From assembly GCA_021732045.1 (NCBI GenBank), contig JAKFWK010000005.1:253967-317966 (forward strand): 64,000 nt of DNA, written 5' to 3'. Positions 17,575-26,819 of the stretch are shown in pieces. Position numbers and translations under genes: made by a program. This DNA is from Sulfurimonas sp. (GTDB taxonomy: Bacteria; Campylobacterota; Campylobacteria; Campylobacterales; Sulfurimonadaceae). Every line of letters starts with the position of its first letter. The first letter of the stretch is position 1. A model generated the notes under the pieces. That model searched no databases. It was not told the DNA's origin and saw nothing but the letters and a program-made list of their open reading frames with translations.

Positions 17575-19446
17575 CTACTCTTCCATATAATTTTTAAGTT
17601 TTCTACCAACTTTAGGATGTTTGAGCTTCTTAATAGCACTTGATTCTATCTGACGAACTCTCTCCCTTGTAACATTTAACTCTTTGCCTATCTCTTCTAG
17701 GGTTCTATCAGATTCATCATCCATAATTCCAAAACGAAGTTTTATAACAGCTTTCTCTCTCTCATTTAGTTGTTCTAAAACACTCTCAATTTGAACTTTT
17801 AAATCATCTTTTAATATCGCATCTGAAGGAGATAGTGATGTTTTATCTTCAATAAAATCACCAAATCTTCCATCATCTTCGCTTCCGATTGGAGCTTCAA
17901 GGCTTATTGGCTCTTTTGTGATTTTTATTACATTTTTAACTTTCTCAACAGAGAGTCCAACCTCTTCGGCAATTGTCTCAACATCAGGCTCTTTGCCATT
18001 TTCTTGAAGATGTTTACGGATAATTTTGTTGATACGGTTTATAGTCTCAATCATATGGATTGGAATACGAATAGTTCTTGCTTGGTCTGCAATAGCGCGA
18101 GAAATCGCTTGACGAATCCACCAAGTTGCATATGTTGAAAACTTATAACCTTTTTGGTATTCAAACTTATCAACCGCTTTCATAAGTCCAATATTTCCCT
18201 CTTGGATAAGGTCAAGGAACGGTAATCCACGATTTGTGTATCTTTTTGCGATTGATACAACAAGTCTAAGATTTGATTTTGCCATTTTAGTTTTAGAGAT
18301 TTCAGAGATATTTTTACCTCTTTTAATCTGCTCTAAAATATCCATAAGTTTCTCAGGTTCCATGTCAAAACTATTTTTTGATGCCTCTTTGGTTTGAACT
18401 AGTTTTTTAATCTCCATGTATGTGCTAACCATGGTCGCCTCTGGAACCATACCGGAAATATCTTCTTTTGTAAGATCACAAATTTTGCTTATCAAAACTT
18501 TATGATTAGCCTTTAGAGTCGCATTAAAAAGTGGAAGTTTATACTCCAGTCTTCTTAACTCTTTATCATAACCCTCATCACTCTTAAGCGCTGTCTCCAT
18601 AGCTTTAACAAGCTCATTTATAAGCTTTGAAGTTGGTCCTAGTTCTAAAAGTTTTTCTTTTAAGATAGATTTTTTGAATGTTACATTTAAAAAGTATTGA
18701 AAAATCTCTAAAGTAAGTTCGCCATCTAAATTTTCTGGCATCTTCTCAGCGAGCTTTATCCACTCTTTTTTTGCTTTTTCTAACTCTTTAAAGCTGATTG
18801 TTACTTTTTCAACCCTTGTTTTATCTTTTACAGTTAAAACCTTCTCTTTCTCTTCACCTTCTTCATCATCTTCGTTTTCATCAACCTCTTCGCCGCTATC
18901 TGCATCTTCTTCTTTTTCATCTTCAAAGCTTCTAAAGAGCTCTTTTACTCTTCTTTCACGGTTGATGAGAGGCTCTTTATAGTCTAAAATAAACTCTATC
19001 AAGTATGGAACAGAACATATTGCATCTATAATAATGCTCTCTCCACCCTCGATTTTTTTAGATATCTCTATCTCTTCTTCTTTGCTTAAAAGTGGAATTT
19101 GACCCATTTCACGAAGATACATACGAACTGGCGAATCAGAACGAGACCACTCAAGAAGCTCATGCTCTTTTAGTATGTCAAACTTATCTGTTTCATTATT
19201 TTCAAGCATCTTTCTTTGAGCATTTTTTCTAGCTTGAGCTTCTTTATCATTAAGAAGTTTTGCATGCTCAGAAGAGGTAAAAATACATGATTTGTTTTTT
19301 ACTGCAAGTTTAAACATATTGTTTATCTGTGCAGTTGATGGCTGTTTGTCAAAAAGCTCTATGATTGATTCGTAAGTTAAACACTCTTTTGATTTCTGAT
19401 TTGCAAAAAATGCGTCGATAGATTTGTTGAGATCTTTAGCTGTCAT
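17575..19446 (-). CDS. rpoD: RNA polymerase primary sigma factor (sigma-70)
   Basis: 623 residues. Region 1.1 is at the N-terminus; region 1.2 is at about 105-135 ([20 protein letters not shown]); an acidic non-conserved insert follows (about 175-205, [20 protein letters not shown]). Region 2 has [19 protein letters not shown] and [13 protein letters not shown]; region 3 and region 4 with the helix-turn-helix ([20 protein letters not shown]) end the protein. It directs RNA polymerase to housekeeping promoters. A minus-strand TATAAT is at 19489-19494. Confidence 0.97.
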   Translation of the reverse strand: MTAKDLNKSIDAFFANQKSKECLTYESIIELFDKQPSTAQINNMFKLAVKNKSCIFTSSEHAKLLNDKEAQARKNAQRKMLENNETDKFDILKEHELLEWSRSDSPVRMYLREMGQIPLLSKEEEIEISKKIEGGESIIIDAICSVPYLIEFILDYKEPLINRERRVKELFRSFEDEKEEDADSGEEVDENEDDEEGEEKEKVLTVKDKTRVEKVTISFKELEKAKKEWIKLAEKMPENLDGELTLEIFQYFLNVTFKKSILKEKLLELGPTSKLINELVKAMETALKSDEGYDKELRRLEYKLPLFNATLKANHKVLISKICDLTKEDISGMVPEATMVSTYMEIKKLVQTKEASKNSFDMEPEKLMDILEQIKRGKNISEISKTKMAKSNLRLVVSIAKRYTNRGLPFLDLIQEGNIGLMKAVDKFEYQKGYKFSTYATWWIRQAISRAIADQARTIRIPIHMIETINRINKIIRKHLQENGKEPDVETIAEEVGLSVEKVKNVIKITKEPISLEAPIGSEDDGRFGDFIEDKTSLSPSDAILKDDLKVQIESVLEQLNEREKAVIKLRFGIMDDESDRTLEEIGKELNVTRERVRQIESSAIKKLKHPKVGRKLKNYMEE

Positions 19447-19488
19447 ATAGATTATGCCTTATGGAGTTGAAGGATTTTTAAAAATTGG

Positions 19489-19494
19489 ATTATA
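19489..19494 (-). promoter_or_regulatory. -10 box of rpoD
   Basis: TATAAT on the minus strand, 42 bases upstream of the rpoD ATG, preceded by GGG. Confidence 0.45.
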
Positions 19495-19610
19495 CCCAAA
19501 TATTTTAATTTTGTGTTTTTTATGGTAAATTTGTATAAAATAAAAATTTATTTTGGAATGTTCCCTATAAACTAGACAGTTTCTAATCAAATAAAATAGC
19601 AGGGGTAAAT

Positions 19611-20075
19611 ATGAGTTTTGAGATAACAAAAGCAACCAAGGGTGAGAGAGTGAAGTTTAATAATCCTAATCCTGCCTTTTATGAAGCACTAGGTTACAAT
19701 GGCATGCAGGAGCTTATGTATAAATTTTATGATGAAATCTACCATGGTGATATTGCTCACTTTTTTCCACAAGATCATGGAGAGTTTGAAGAGGTTAAAA
19801 AGAGGAATACAAAGTTTTTTATTCAAATCTGTGGTGGACCCTCTATTTATGATGATGAGATGAGAGGCAAGGATTTAGACCAATACATGATTGATATTCA
19901 TAAAAACTTCTCTATATATTTAAAGTCTAGAGATGAGTGGCTTGGTACATTTAGAAGCGTGCTTATGGAACTAGATATTGACCAAGCCATAAAAGATGAT
20001 TTTTGGGACTATCTCGATAAGTTTTCAAAACTTACGGTAAATAGGTGGCCAAAAGAGTCTGCTTATCTTTACTAA
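19611..20075 (+). CDS. Truncated haemoglobin, group II-like
   Basis: 154 residues. After a ~20-residue extension comes a globin core: YEALGYNGMQELMYKFYDEI with the B9-B10 pair F39-Y40, the CGGPSIYDDE stretch, the proximal histidine H97 (DIHKNFSIY), and the G8 tryptophan W110. These match group II (HbO-type) proteins. It may bind oxygen or detoxify NO or related species. It stands alone, 164 bases from rpoD (divergent). GGAA-TG-TTCC occurs upstream at 19555-19564. The group III globin of Campylobacter (Ctb) is a different family. Confidence 0.75.
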   Translation: MSFEITKATKGERVKFNNPNPAFYEALGYNGMQELMYKFYDEIYHGDIAHFFPQDHGEFEEVKKRNTKFFIQICGGPSIYDDEMRGKDLDQYMIDIHKNFSIYLKSRDEWLGTFRSVLMELDIDQAIKDDFWDYLDKFSKLTVNRWPKESAYLY

Positions 20076-20102
20076 GCAGATATTTTACTCAATTAACACA
20101 AC

Positions 20103-20120
20103 TTGGAACACACATTGCTT
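20103..20120 (+). promoter_or_regulatory. Sigma-54 (RpoN) promoter of flgF-flgG
   Basis: TTGGAACACACATTGCTT has GG (20105-20106) and GC (20117-20118) exactly ten bases apart, as in the TGGCAC-N5-TTGC consensus. The predicted start is near 20130, about 20 bases before the first ATG. Sigma-54 control of rod and hook genes is established in this group. Confidence 0.8.
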
Positions 20121-20151
20121 TAGCTACAAAAAACAGAGCTAAAGGGCACCT

Positions 20152-20973
20152 ATGCAAAGTGGATATTATAGTTCAGCGGCTGGTATGGTCACTCAATTTA
20201 ATCGTCTAGACACTATTTCAAACAATCTTGCCAATATGAACACTATTGGTTTTAAAGAAGACAATATAGTCATAGGAGATTTTTTGCGTCTTTATAAAGA
20301 AGCGAGGGATGATTTACCACTTGCAAATCAAACCAAAGAAGCAGCTCAATTTCTAAATAGATCTCTAAATAAAGCGCCACAAATAGTAGATTCATACACA
20401 GATCACTCTCTTGGCGTTATGCAAAAAAGTGACAATCAACTAGATTTGGCTCTCTCCAAGGAAGGTCTCTTCTTTTTAGTAAAAACACCCCAGGGGATTA
20501 GACTCACACGAGATGGTGCTTTTACAGTAAATGATGAAGGAACAATCACAACTAAGGGCGGTTTTGAGGTTTTGCCAAGTGACTATTTTACATCTAAGAA
20601 ATCTATGCGAATAAATCAAGAGGATACTGCTCTTCAAATAAGTAAAAATGGCGAGATAGTCACAGCCATACCAAATAGTGCTAAGTTTGCTCAAGGAGCT
20701 AAATTTTTTATCGCCCAGCCAGACAATATGGCACTTTTAAAAAAAGAGGGCAATAACCTATATAGATATGATGGGGAAGGTGAGCTAAAGAGTGCAGACA
20801 ACAGTGGTGCTGTTCTACAGGGTTTTGTTGAGAAAAGCAATGTTAACGCAATTGGTATGATGACACAAATGATAGAGACTAACCGCCTAGTAGGGATGTA
20901 TCAAAAGGCTATGAGCACACAGATGGATGATATGAACAACGACGCTATAAATAAAATTGCCAAAAAAGGATAA
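20152..20973 (+). CDS. flgF: Flagellar basal-body rod protein, FlgF/FlgG2-like
   Basis: 273 residues. The N-terminal rod motif (YSSAAGMVTQFNRLDTISNN, then LANMNTIGFK) and the C-terminal rod domain (SNVNAIGMMTQMIETNRLVG) flank a variable middle. It forms part of the proximal or distal rod of the flagellum in the periplasm. Its length and place just before flgG match FlgF, often called FlgG2 in Campylobacter. It follows a sigma-54 site and is separated from flgG by three bases. Confidence 0.85.
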   Translation: MQSGYYSSAAGMVTQFNRLDTISNNLANMNTIGFKEDNIVIGDFLRLYKEARDDLPLANQTKEAAQFLNRSLNKAPQIVDSYTDHSLGVMQKSDNQLDLALSKEGLFFLVKTPQGIRLTRDGAFTVNDEGTITTKGGFEVLPSDYFTSKKSMRINQEDTALQISKNGEIVTAIPNSAKFAQGAKFFIAQPDNMALLKKEGNNLYRYDGEGELKSADNSGAVLQGFVEKSNVNAIGMMTQMIETNRLVGMYQKAMSTQMDDMNNDAINKIAKKG

Positions 20974-20976
20974 TCT

Positions 20977-21765
20977 ATGATGCAATCACTCTACACTGCT
21001 TCTACCGGGATGATAGGAATGCAGACACAAATAAACACGACTGCAAATAATATTGCCAATGTCAACACGATAGGTTTTAAGAAGTCTCGTGCAGAGTTTG
21101 CTGACCTTATGTACAAAGTAATGGAGTATGCTGGAACTTCAACAAGTGATGCCACCAAAAGTCCTACTGGTATAGAGGTTGGTCTTGGTTCCAGACCTAC
21201 AGCTATCAATAAAATATTTGCAGAAGGTAGCTTAAAGCAGACAGATAATCAACTAGATATTGCAGTTACCGGCAGAGGTTTTTTCAAACTTGAGCTTCCA
21301 ACTGGCGTTGAGACATACTCAAGAAACGGTGCTTTTAAAGTTGATCAAAATGGAACACTAGTAAATAGTGATGGATATAAACTTCTTCCTGAAGTTGTTA
21401 TACCGCCAGATGCAACAAGTATAACAATTGGTACAGATGGCACAGTTACTGTTGTTCAGCCAGGACAAGCTCAAGCAGCTCAAGTTGGACAAATTACGCT
21501 AGTTAACTTTATAAATCCTGCCGGACTTCACTCTATGGGAGATAATTTGTATGTTGAGACAGATAGTTCTGGTCAACCGTTAGAAGGAACTCCAGGTTTA
21601 GACGGCTTAGGCAATTTAAGACAAGGTTTTGTTGAGCTTAGCAATGTTGAACTTGTTGTTGAGCTAACTGATTTGATAACGGGACAACGAGCCTATGATT
21701 CAAACTCAAAAGTTATCACAACCAGTGATGAAATGCTACAAACTACAAACAATCTAAAAAGATAA
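20977..21765 (+). CDS. flgG: Flagellar distal rod protein FlgG
   Basis: 262 residues, the standard FlgG length. N-terminus SLYTASTGMIGMQTQINTTA followed by NNIANVNTIGFKKS; the centre has LKQTDNQLDIAVTGRGFF; the C-terminus has VELSNVELVVELTDLITGQR and ends in TNNLKR. It builds the distal rod that crosses the outer periplasm. Second gene of the sigma-54 unit; a hairpin follows. Confidence 0.95.
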   Translation: MMQSLYTASTGMIGMQTQINTTANNIANVNTIGFKKSRAEFADLMYKVMEYAGTSTSDATKSPTGIEVGLGSRPTAINKIFAEGSLKQTDNQLDIAVTGRGFFKLELPTGVETYSRNGAFKVDQNGTLVNSDGYKLLPEVVIPPDATSITIGTDGTVTVVQPGQAQAAQVGQITLVNFINPAGLHSMGDNLYVETDSSGQPLEGTPGLDGLGNLRQGFVELSNVELVVELTDLITGQRAYDSNSKVITTSDEMLQTTNNLKR

Positions 21766-21776
21766 AAATCTCCTAA

Positions 21777-21827
21777 AAACAGCTTAATACTATTAAATAT
21801 CAAGCTGTTTATCCCCAACTGTTTTTT
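21777..21827 (+). terminator. Hairpin after flgG
   Basis: AAACAGCTT (21777-21785) and AAGCTGTTT (21802-21810) form nine perfect pairs around a 16-base loop; a run of seven T follows at 21821 after a short gap. Confidence 0.5.
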
Positions 21828-21859
21828 TATGTTTTATTAAAATAAAATTTCATTTTAGC

Positions 21860-21865
21860 TACAAT
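21860..21865 (+). promoter_or_regulatory. -10 box of leuDB
   Basis: TACAAT (one mismatch from TATAAT) lies 36 bases before the leuD ATG; AGGA at 21891 is the likely ribosome site. Confidence 0.4.
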
Positions 21866-21901
21866 CGCAAACTTAATTAAATAAATACTTAGGATTTTTA
21901 T

Positions 21902-22405
21902 ATGCAAAAAGCAAATATTGACGGGAAAGTTTGGACTTTTGGAAAAGATATTGATACAGATTTAATTATAGCAGCACGCTATTTAAATACATCAGTACCA
22001 GAGGAGTTAGCTAAACATGTGATGGAAGATGCTGATCCAGAATTTGTAGCTAAAATGAACAGAGGCGATGTTATAGTTGCTGGTGAGAATTTTGGTTGCG
22101 GAAGCTCTCGTGAACACGCGCCAATCGCACTAAAAGCTGCTGGAGTCGCTGCTGTGATTGCTCCAACTTTTGCAAGAATATTTTATCGCAATGCATTCAA
22201 TATGGGGCTTCCTATATTTGAACTAAAAGAGAGTGACGAGATAAAAGAGGGCGATGAGATAACTGTTGATATGAATAATGGAACAATCACAAACAAAACA
22301 GCAGGTAAAACTTACAACTTTATTCCTATTCCAGCATTTATGCAAGAGCTGATTGACGCCGGTGGATTGATGAATTTTGCTCAAAATGAGATTAAAGGTA
22401 AATAA
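21902..22405 (+). CDS. leuD: 3-Isopropylmalate dehydratase, small subunit
   Basis: 167 residues, the short archaeal-type LeuD rather than the ~200-residue E. coli form. [16 protein letters not shown] at the N-terminus and the substrate loop [20 protein letters not shown] are diagnostic. With LeuC it isomerises 2- to 3-isopropylmalate in leucine synthesis. LeuC is not in this window. The stop overlaps the leuB ATG by one base (TAATG). A homoaconitase-type small subunit is the alternative, but leuB is next. Confidence 0.92.
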   Translation: MQKANIDGKVWTFGKDIDTDLIIAARYLNTSVPEELAKHVMEDADPEFVAKMNRGDVIVAGENFGCGSSREHAPIALKAAGVAAVIAPTFARIFYRNAFNMGLPIFELKESDEIKEGDEITVDMNNGTITNKTAGKTYNFIPIPAFMQELIDAGGLMNFAQNEIKGK

Positions 22406-23472
22406 TGAAAACATACAAAATTGCACTAATTAAAGGTGATGGAATCGGTCCTGAGATTATAGATGAAGCGGTTAAGGTTTTAGACTTCCTTTCATCTTGT
22501 TTTGATTTTAATTTTGAGTACAAAGAGGCTTTGATGGGAGGTTGTGCTTACGAAGCAACTGGCGATCCTCTGCCTCAAGAGACTATTGATATCTCACTTG
22601 AGAGCGACGCTGTTTTATTTGGCGCAATCGGTGGATTTAAATGGGACAACCTTCCTCGTGAAAAAAGACCAGAGAGCGGACTACTGAGATTTAGAAAAGA
22701 GCTTGGCGTTTATGCAAACCTTCGTCCAGCAATAGTTTATGATGAACTAGTAAATGCTTCATCTCTTAAGCCGTCTATTGTTCAAGGTGTCGATTTGATG
22801 GTTGTTCGTGAACTTATTGGTGGAATCTATTTTGGTGAGCCAAAAGGGCGAGATGAAAACAGAGGCTGGAACACCATGGTTTACACGCGTGATGAGATAG
22901 TAAGAATAGCTCATCACGCGTTTAAAATAGCTATGACAAGAACTAAAAAAGTGTGCTCAATCGATAAAGCAAATGTACTTGATGTTTCTCAACTTTGGAG
23001 AGATGTTGTTACTGAAGTAGCAAAAGAGTACCCAGAAATCGAGCTTTCTCACATGTATGTTGATAACGCAGCTATGCAGCTTATCCGTGATCCAAAACAG
23101 TTTGATGTAATGCTCACAGGGAATATTTTTGGTGATATTTTAAGTGATGAGGCAAGTATGCTCTCTGGCTCTATCGGACTTCTTCCATCTGCTTCAGTTG
23201 GTGCTAAAATAGGAGTTTATGAGCCAATTCATGGTTCGGCTCCAGACATAGCTGGTCAGGGCATAGCAAATCCAATCGCTACAATCTCTTCTGCGTCAAT
23301 GATGCTTAGATATGCGTTTGGCGAAAATGCGGCGGCAGATAAGATAGATAACGCTATAAAGTTGGTTTTAAAAGAGGGTTACAGAACAAAAGATTTAGCA
23401 CAGTTTGATGCTAAAGTAGTCTGCTCAACAAGCGAAATGGGCACCATTATTGCCAACTATGTAGCAAAATGA
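22405..23472 (+). CDS. leuB: 3-Isopropylmalate dehydrogenase
   Basis: 355 residues. [17 protein letters not shown] at the N-terminus, the substrate-binding RxxxxxxxxR region ([16 protein letters not shown]), the metal-binding aspartates in [20 protein letters not shown], and the NAD-specific [18 protein letters not shown]. It oxidises and decarboxylates 3-isopropylmalate. Coupled to leuD upstream and to the next small gene by ATGA. Confidence 0.95.
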   Translation: MKTYKIALIKGDGIGPEIIDEAVKVLDFLSSCFDFNFEYKEALMGGCAYEATGDPLPQETIDISLESDAVLFGAIGGFKWDNLPREKRPESGLLRFRKELGVYANLRPAIVYDELVNASSLKPSIVQGVDLMVVRELIGGIYFGEPKGRDENRGWNTMVYTRDEIVRIAHHAFKIAMTRTKKVCSIDKANVLDVSQLWRDVVTEVAKEYPEIELSHMYVDNAAMQLIRDPKQFDVMLTGNIFGDILSDEASMLSGSIGLLPSASVGAKIGVYEPIHGSAPDIAGQGIANPIATISSASMMLRYAFGENAAADKIDNAIKLVLKEGYRTKDLAQFDAKVVCSTSEMGTIIANYVAK

Positions 23473-23717
23473 AAACATTAACTCTAGCAAATATCTATGA
23501 GCTTCAAGGATTAAAAGATGATGCTCTTGAAATTTACAAAGAGATTTTAAAAAAAGACCCAGCAAACAGCGATGCAAAAATTGCTATCAGAAGACTCTCT
23601 GGAATGAGAAAAAAGTTTCTAAATGTAAATGCAGAGATGAAAAATTTCTTCCTAAGGATGGAAGAAGAGATTGAGTTTTATGAATTTGAAAGGTGGTTGT
23701 TAAAATCATGGAATTAA
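23469..23717 (+). CDS. Small TPR-like protein
   Basis: 82 residues. Residues 4-40 ([20 protein letters not shown], then [15 protein letters not shown]) form one tetratricopeptide-like repeat pair; the rest is charged and helical, ending in an aromatic tail. It probably serves protein contacts. Its start overlaps leuB by four bases and its end overlaps the CiaD-like gene by ten, so it is translated as part of the leu unit. A gene of similar size stands between leuB and ciaD relatives in Campylobacter, from memory. Confidence 0.65.
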   Translation: MKTLTLANIYELQGLKDDALEIYKEILKKDPANSDAKIAIRRLSGMRKKFLNVNAEMKNFFLRMEEEIEFYEFERWLLKSWN

Positions 23718-24094
23718 AAGATGTAATACTGTCAACTTTAGCAGAGATGGAAGAGATAGGGGTTGAGAAAAATAGTTTAATACAAACGCATGAATTTAAA
23801 CAAAAAATAAACTATGAGCAAAACACAAGGGAAGAGTATATATCTGAGCGTGAGCAAAAATATGAGCCTTTAGTGGAGGCTCAACCTGAAATACAACGAG
23901 AGCAAAACAGTAATAATGAACTATTTTTCTTAGAATCAATAAGAGAGAGAATGCTTGTCCTTTTTGAGGGGTTTCAAGCACCAAACAACACAAATATAGA
24001 AGCAAAAGTAGATATGACGCTTAATTTTTTAGAGTATGTTTTAGTCTCTATCGATTCTAGAGTTAGCGAGATTGAAAAAGGATCTAAGAAATGA
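23708..24094 (+). CDS. CiaD-like conserved protein
   Basis: 128 residues from the ATG at 23708 (AGGTGG upstream). No signal or helix for membranes. The N-terminal helix ([20 protein letters not shown]) and especially the C-terminal block RERMLVLFEGFQAPNN and EAKVDMTLNFLEYVL resemble, from memory, the family of C. jejuni CiaD (Cj0788), studied there as a secreted invasion protein. The middle is variable and glutamine/glutamate-rich. In a probable free-living relative the ancestral role must be another. Overlaps purU by ATGA. Confidence 0.6.
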   Translation: MELKDVILSTLAEMEEIGVEKNSLIQTHEFKQKINYEQNTREEYISEREQKYEPLVEAQPEIQREQNSNNELFFLESIRERMLVLFEGFQAPNNTNIEAKVDMTLNFLEYVLVSIDSRVSEIEKGSKK

Positions 24095-24927
24095 GTCAAT
24101 ACAGAGTTTTGATAGATGCTGATGATGAAAAAGGGTTGGTTTATAAAGTTTCTACAGTTTTTTACAATAATGATCTGAATATATTGTCAAATAGTGAGTT
24201 TGTCGATAAAGATAATAATAAATTTTTTATGAGAAGCGTTGTTGATGGTGAGATAGCACTAGATAAACTAAAACAGCTTATTGTAGAAATATTACCGAGC
24301 AATGCAAATGTTAAAGTTATAGAACCAAAGAAGAAAAATATAATAATTATGGTTACAAAAGAGATGCACGCTCTAGGCGATATTCTTATCCGTCATGAAG
24401 CAGATGAGTTAGAAGCTAACATCTTGGCTGTTGTATCTAATTATGATGAGCTAGAATCTCTTGTTGGTAAATTCGGAATCCCTTTTATCACTATCTCACA
24501 CATTGATTTAAGCAGAGACGAGCACGAAAGTAAAGTTTTAGAGTGTTTAGCCCAGTTTAAAGATGTTGATTATATTGTTTTAGCAAAATATATGAGAATT
24601 CTAACACCAAAATTTGTAGAAGTGTATGAGAATAAAATTATCAATATTCACCACTCATTTTTACCTGCATTTATAGGCTCGAATCCATATAAGCAGGCTT
24701 ATGATAGAGGCGTGAAGATTATCGGAGCAACATCACATTTTGTAAACAACAACCTTGATGAAGGTCCAATTATTGCGCAAGAAGTTATCCGAGTAGATCA
24801 CGCTTACAGCTGGAGAGATATGCAACGCTCTGGCAAAGATGCAGAAAAAGTAGTTTTATCTCACGCCATCAAGTTAGCGCTTGAAGATAGAATCTTTGTT
24901 TTTGCAAACAAAACAGTAATCTTTTAG
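24091..24927 (+). CDS. purU: Formyltetrahydrofolate deformylase
   Basis: 278 residues. An N-terminal ACT domain (YRVLIDADDEKGLVYKVSTV) is followed by a formyltransferase-like domain (about 85-278) with the active-site NIHHSFLPAF and the downstream GATSHFVNNNLDEGPIIAQE. It hydrolyses 10-formyl-THF to formate and THF, supplying formate for purine synthesis and balancing one-carbon pools. Coupled to the CiaD-like gene upstream. Confidence 0.93.
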   Translation: MSQYRVLIDADDEKGLVYKVSTVFYNNDLNILSNSEFVDKDNNKFFMRSVVDGEIALDKLKQLIVEILPSNANVKVIEPKKKNIIIMVTKEMHALGDILIRHEADELEANILAVVSNYDELESLVGKFGIPFITISHIDLSRDEHESKVLECLAQFKDVDYIVLAKYMRILTPKFVEVYENKIINIHHSFLPAFIGSNPYKQAYDRGVKIIGATSHFVNNNLDEGPIIAQEVIRVDHAYSWRDMQRSGKDAEKVVLSHAIKLALEDRIFVFANKTVIF

Positions 24928-24937
24928 GGTAACTTTT

Positions 24938-25408
24938 TTGTTTAATATAGTTTTAGTCAATCCTCAAATACCAAACAATACAGGTGCAATAGGGCGCTTG
25001 TGCGTAAATGCTGGTGCAACGCTACATATCATAAAGCCGATTGCATTTGATATTGATGAAAAAGCCGTAAGAAGAGCAGGACTTGACTACTGGCACAAGT
25101 TGGATCTAAAAGTTTGGGAAAATATAGATGAGTTTTTTGCTAACAATGAGATAGAAGATAATGCACATTTTGCGACTACAAAAACAGATAAACCTTACTT
25201 TCAAGCAAGTTTTAAAAAAGGTGATTTTATATTTTTTGGAAGCGAAACAGCAGGTATTGCGGAAGAGATTTTAAATACATACAAAGAACAAAACATAACA
25301 ATACCCATGACAAAAGATGGCAGAAGTTTAAATCTAGCAATCAGCGCTGGCGTGGTACTTTATGAAGCTATAAGACAAAACTACAATCAGTTCATGGATA
25401 TAGAGTGA
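24938..25408 (+). CDS. trmL: tRNA (cytidine/uridine-34-2'-O)-methyltransferase
   Basis: 156 residues starting at TTG, ten bases after purU. A minimal SPOUT (trefoil-knot) methyltransferase: NPQIPNNTGAIGRLCVNAGA at the N-terminus, FFGSETAGIAEE for the second motif, and IPMTKDGRSLNLAISAGVVL for the SAM-binding knot. It methylates the wobble ribose of leucine tRNAs in relatives. The next small gene overlaps its stop by GTGA. Confidence 0.9.
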   Translation: MFNIVLVNPQIPNNTGAIGRLCVNAGATLHIIKPIAFDIDEKAVRRAGLDYWHKLDLKVWENIDEFFANNEIEDNAHFATTKTDKPYFQASFKKGDFIFFGSETAGIAEEILNTYKEQNITIPMTKDGRSLNLAISAGVVLYEAIRQNYNQFMDIE

Positions 25409-25554
25409 GCACAATAATCAACATAGTCGTAATCTCTCTTTTTATTCTGTTTATGATTTTTATTTTTGGCGGCTATCACAAAAATAAATCATCTAAAAGA
25501 GAAGAGTTAAGGGAGCTAGAAGAGATGCAAAGCAGTGAGAATCTTAAAAAATAA
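25405..25554 (+). CDS. 49-residue single-span membrane microprotein
   Basis: Translated by hand: GTG at 25405 overlaps the trmL stop by four bases (GTGA), and the frame runs to TAA at 25552-25554. Residues 3-23 form one hydrophobic helix (IINIVVISLFILFMIFIFGG), followed by a basic then acidic tail (HKNKSSKREELRELEEMQ). The frame fills the space up to ybeY, which converges two bases later. I recognise no family. The coupling and the sharp helix-plus-tail design support it as real. Confidence 0.55.
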   Translation: MSTIINIVVISLFILFMIFIFGGYHKNKSSKREELRELEEMQSSENLKK

Positions 25555-25556
25555 AT

Positions 25557-25976
25557 CTACTCTTGCGTTCTAACAATTAAACTCTTAGGAAGATTAAACT
25601 TCTCTATAAGCCTAGCTTCTTCGTCTCTCATCTCTCCGCTATCAACCTCATGATCAAAACCAAGTAGATGCAGTAGTCCATGTATAAAAAGAAGCCCGCA
25701 CTCATCGTTTATGCTATGACCAAACTCTTTTGCTTTATCTTCTATATGGTTTGCTGAAATTACGATACTTCCAAGTGGAGCAAGCGGCATCTCCTCAAAT
25801 GGAAAACTAAGCACATCAGTATCTTTGTCAATGCCTCTAAACTCTCTATTTATCTCTCTTATCTCTTTGTTATCTGTGATGATAAGCTCTATCTCTTTTT
25901 TTGTTAGAGAGAGTGCGATATTTTCTAAAATATCTATATCTATTTTAAGTAAAGTTCTGTTATCAAATTCAATCAT
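25557..25976 (-). CDS. ybeY: Endoribonuclease YbeY (16S rRNA maturation)
   Basis: 139 residues. The zinc site HGLLHLLGFDH has H99, H103 and H109, the UPF0054 signature. It processes the 3' end of 16S rRNA and takes part in ribosome quality control. It stands alone on the minus strand between the trmL unit and queC, with a short divergent space of 38 bases to queC. Confidence 0.93.
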   Translation of the reverse strand: MIEFDNRTLLKIDIDILENIALSLTKKEIELIITDNKEIREINREFRGIDKDTDVLSFPFEEMPLAPLGSIVISANHIEDKAKEFGHSINDECGLLFIHGLLHLLGFDHEVDSGEMRDEEARLIEKFNLPKSLIVRTQE

Positions 25977-26014
25977 AAACGCGATTATATCAGATATTAT
26001 GCTAAAATATTTTT

Positions 26015-26689
26015 ATGATTTTAACAAATAAAAAAGCCGTCTGCGTTATGAGTGGTGGCATGGATTCAACACTTTCTGCATACATGATGAAACATGATGG
26101 GTATGAAATTATTGCCCTGCATTTCAACTACAGCCAAAGAACTCAGTCGAAAGAGCTTGCCTGCTTCAACAGTATCTGCAACGAATTAAATGTTACCAAT
26201 AAGTATGTACTTGATTTGGATTTTTTTGCTCAGATTGGTGCATCTGCATTAACTGATAAAAACATAGAAGTACCAACTGGTGGTATAGAGCACGGTATTC
26301 CAGTAACTTATGTGCCTTTTAGAAATGGAATATTTTTAAGTATGGCAGCTGCAATTGCAGAGAAAGAGGGTGCTGAAGCTATATGTATCGGTGTTGTAGA
26401 AGAGGATAGTAGTGGCTATCCTGATTGTAGAGAAACTTATATAAAAAGTATGCAGGAGAGCATAAATCTTGGAACAAAAGATGAAACAAAAATAGAGATA
26501 AAGATGCCGTTGGTTCATCTTAGTAAATCCCAAATAGTTCAAAAATCTCTGGAATTAAATGTTGCATTAGGTTTGACTTGGAGTTGCTATAAAAATGAAG
26601 ATGAGGCCTGTGGCGTTTGTGATAGTTGCAGGCTAAGATTAAATGGTTTTAAGTTAACAGGAGTAAAAGATCCAATTAGCTACAAATAG
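26015..26689 (+). CDS. queC: 7-Cyano-7-deazaguanine synthase
   Basis: 224 residues. The PP-loop [12 protein letters not shown] is at the N-terminus and the zinc site at the C-terminus is C191, C199, C202, C205 (ACGVCDSC). It converts 7-carboxy-7-deazaguanine with ammonia and ATP to preQ0 for queuosine. The other que genes are not in the window. The next gene follows so closely that its family homology begins at the queC stop. Confidence 0.94.
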   Translation: MILTNKKAVCVMSGGMDSTLSAYMMKHDGYEIIALHFNYSQRTQSKELACFNSICNELNVTNKYVLDLDFFAQIGASALTDKNIEVPTGGIEHGIPVTYVPFRNGIFLSMAAAIAEKEGAEAICIGVVEEDSSGYPDCRETYIKSMQESINLGTKDETKIEIKMPLVHLSKSQIVQKSLELNVALGLTWSCYKNEDEACGVCDSCRLRLNGFKLTGVKDPISYK

Positions 26690-26819
26690 AATACACTTCA
26701 AAGATTTACAAATCCAGCATATCTGTAAACCAAGACTAAAAAACAGCTATATAAGTGTTAAAAAAAGTGGCGAAATTACACTTAAAACCCCAAAAGTATC
26801 AAGCATATTTATCCAAGAT

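Noticed and set aside
20118..20144. Eight-pair hairpin CTTTAGCT/AGCTAAAG before flgF that would hide the ribosome site
   Set aside because: Its left arm overlaps the -12 part of the sigma-54 promoter, and the predicted transcript starts within the loop, so the RNA would not contain both arms.
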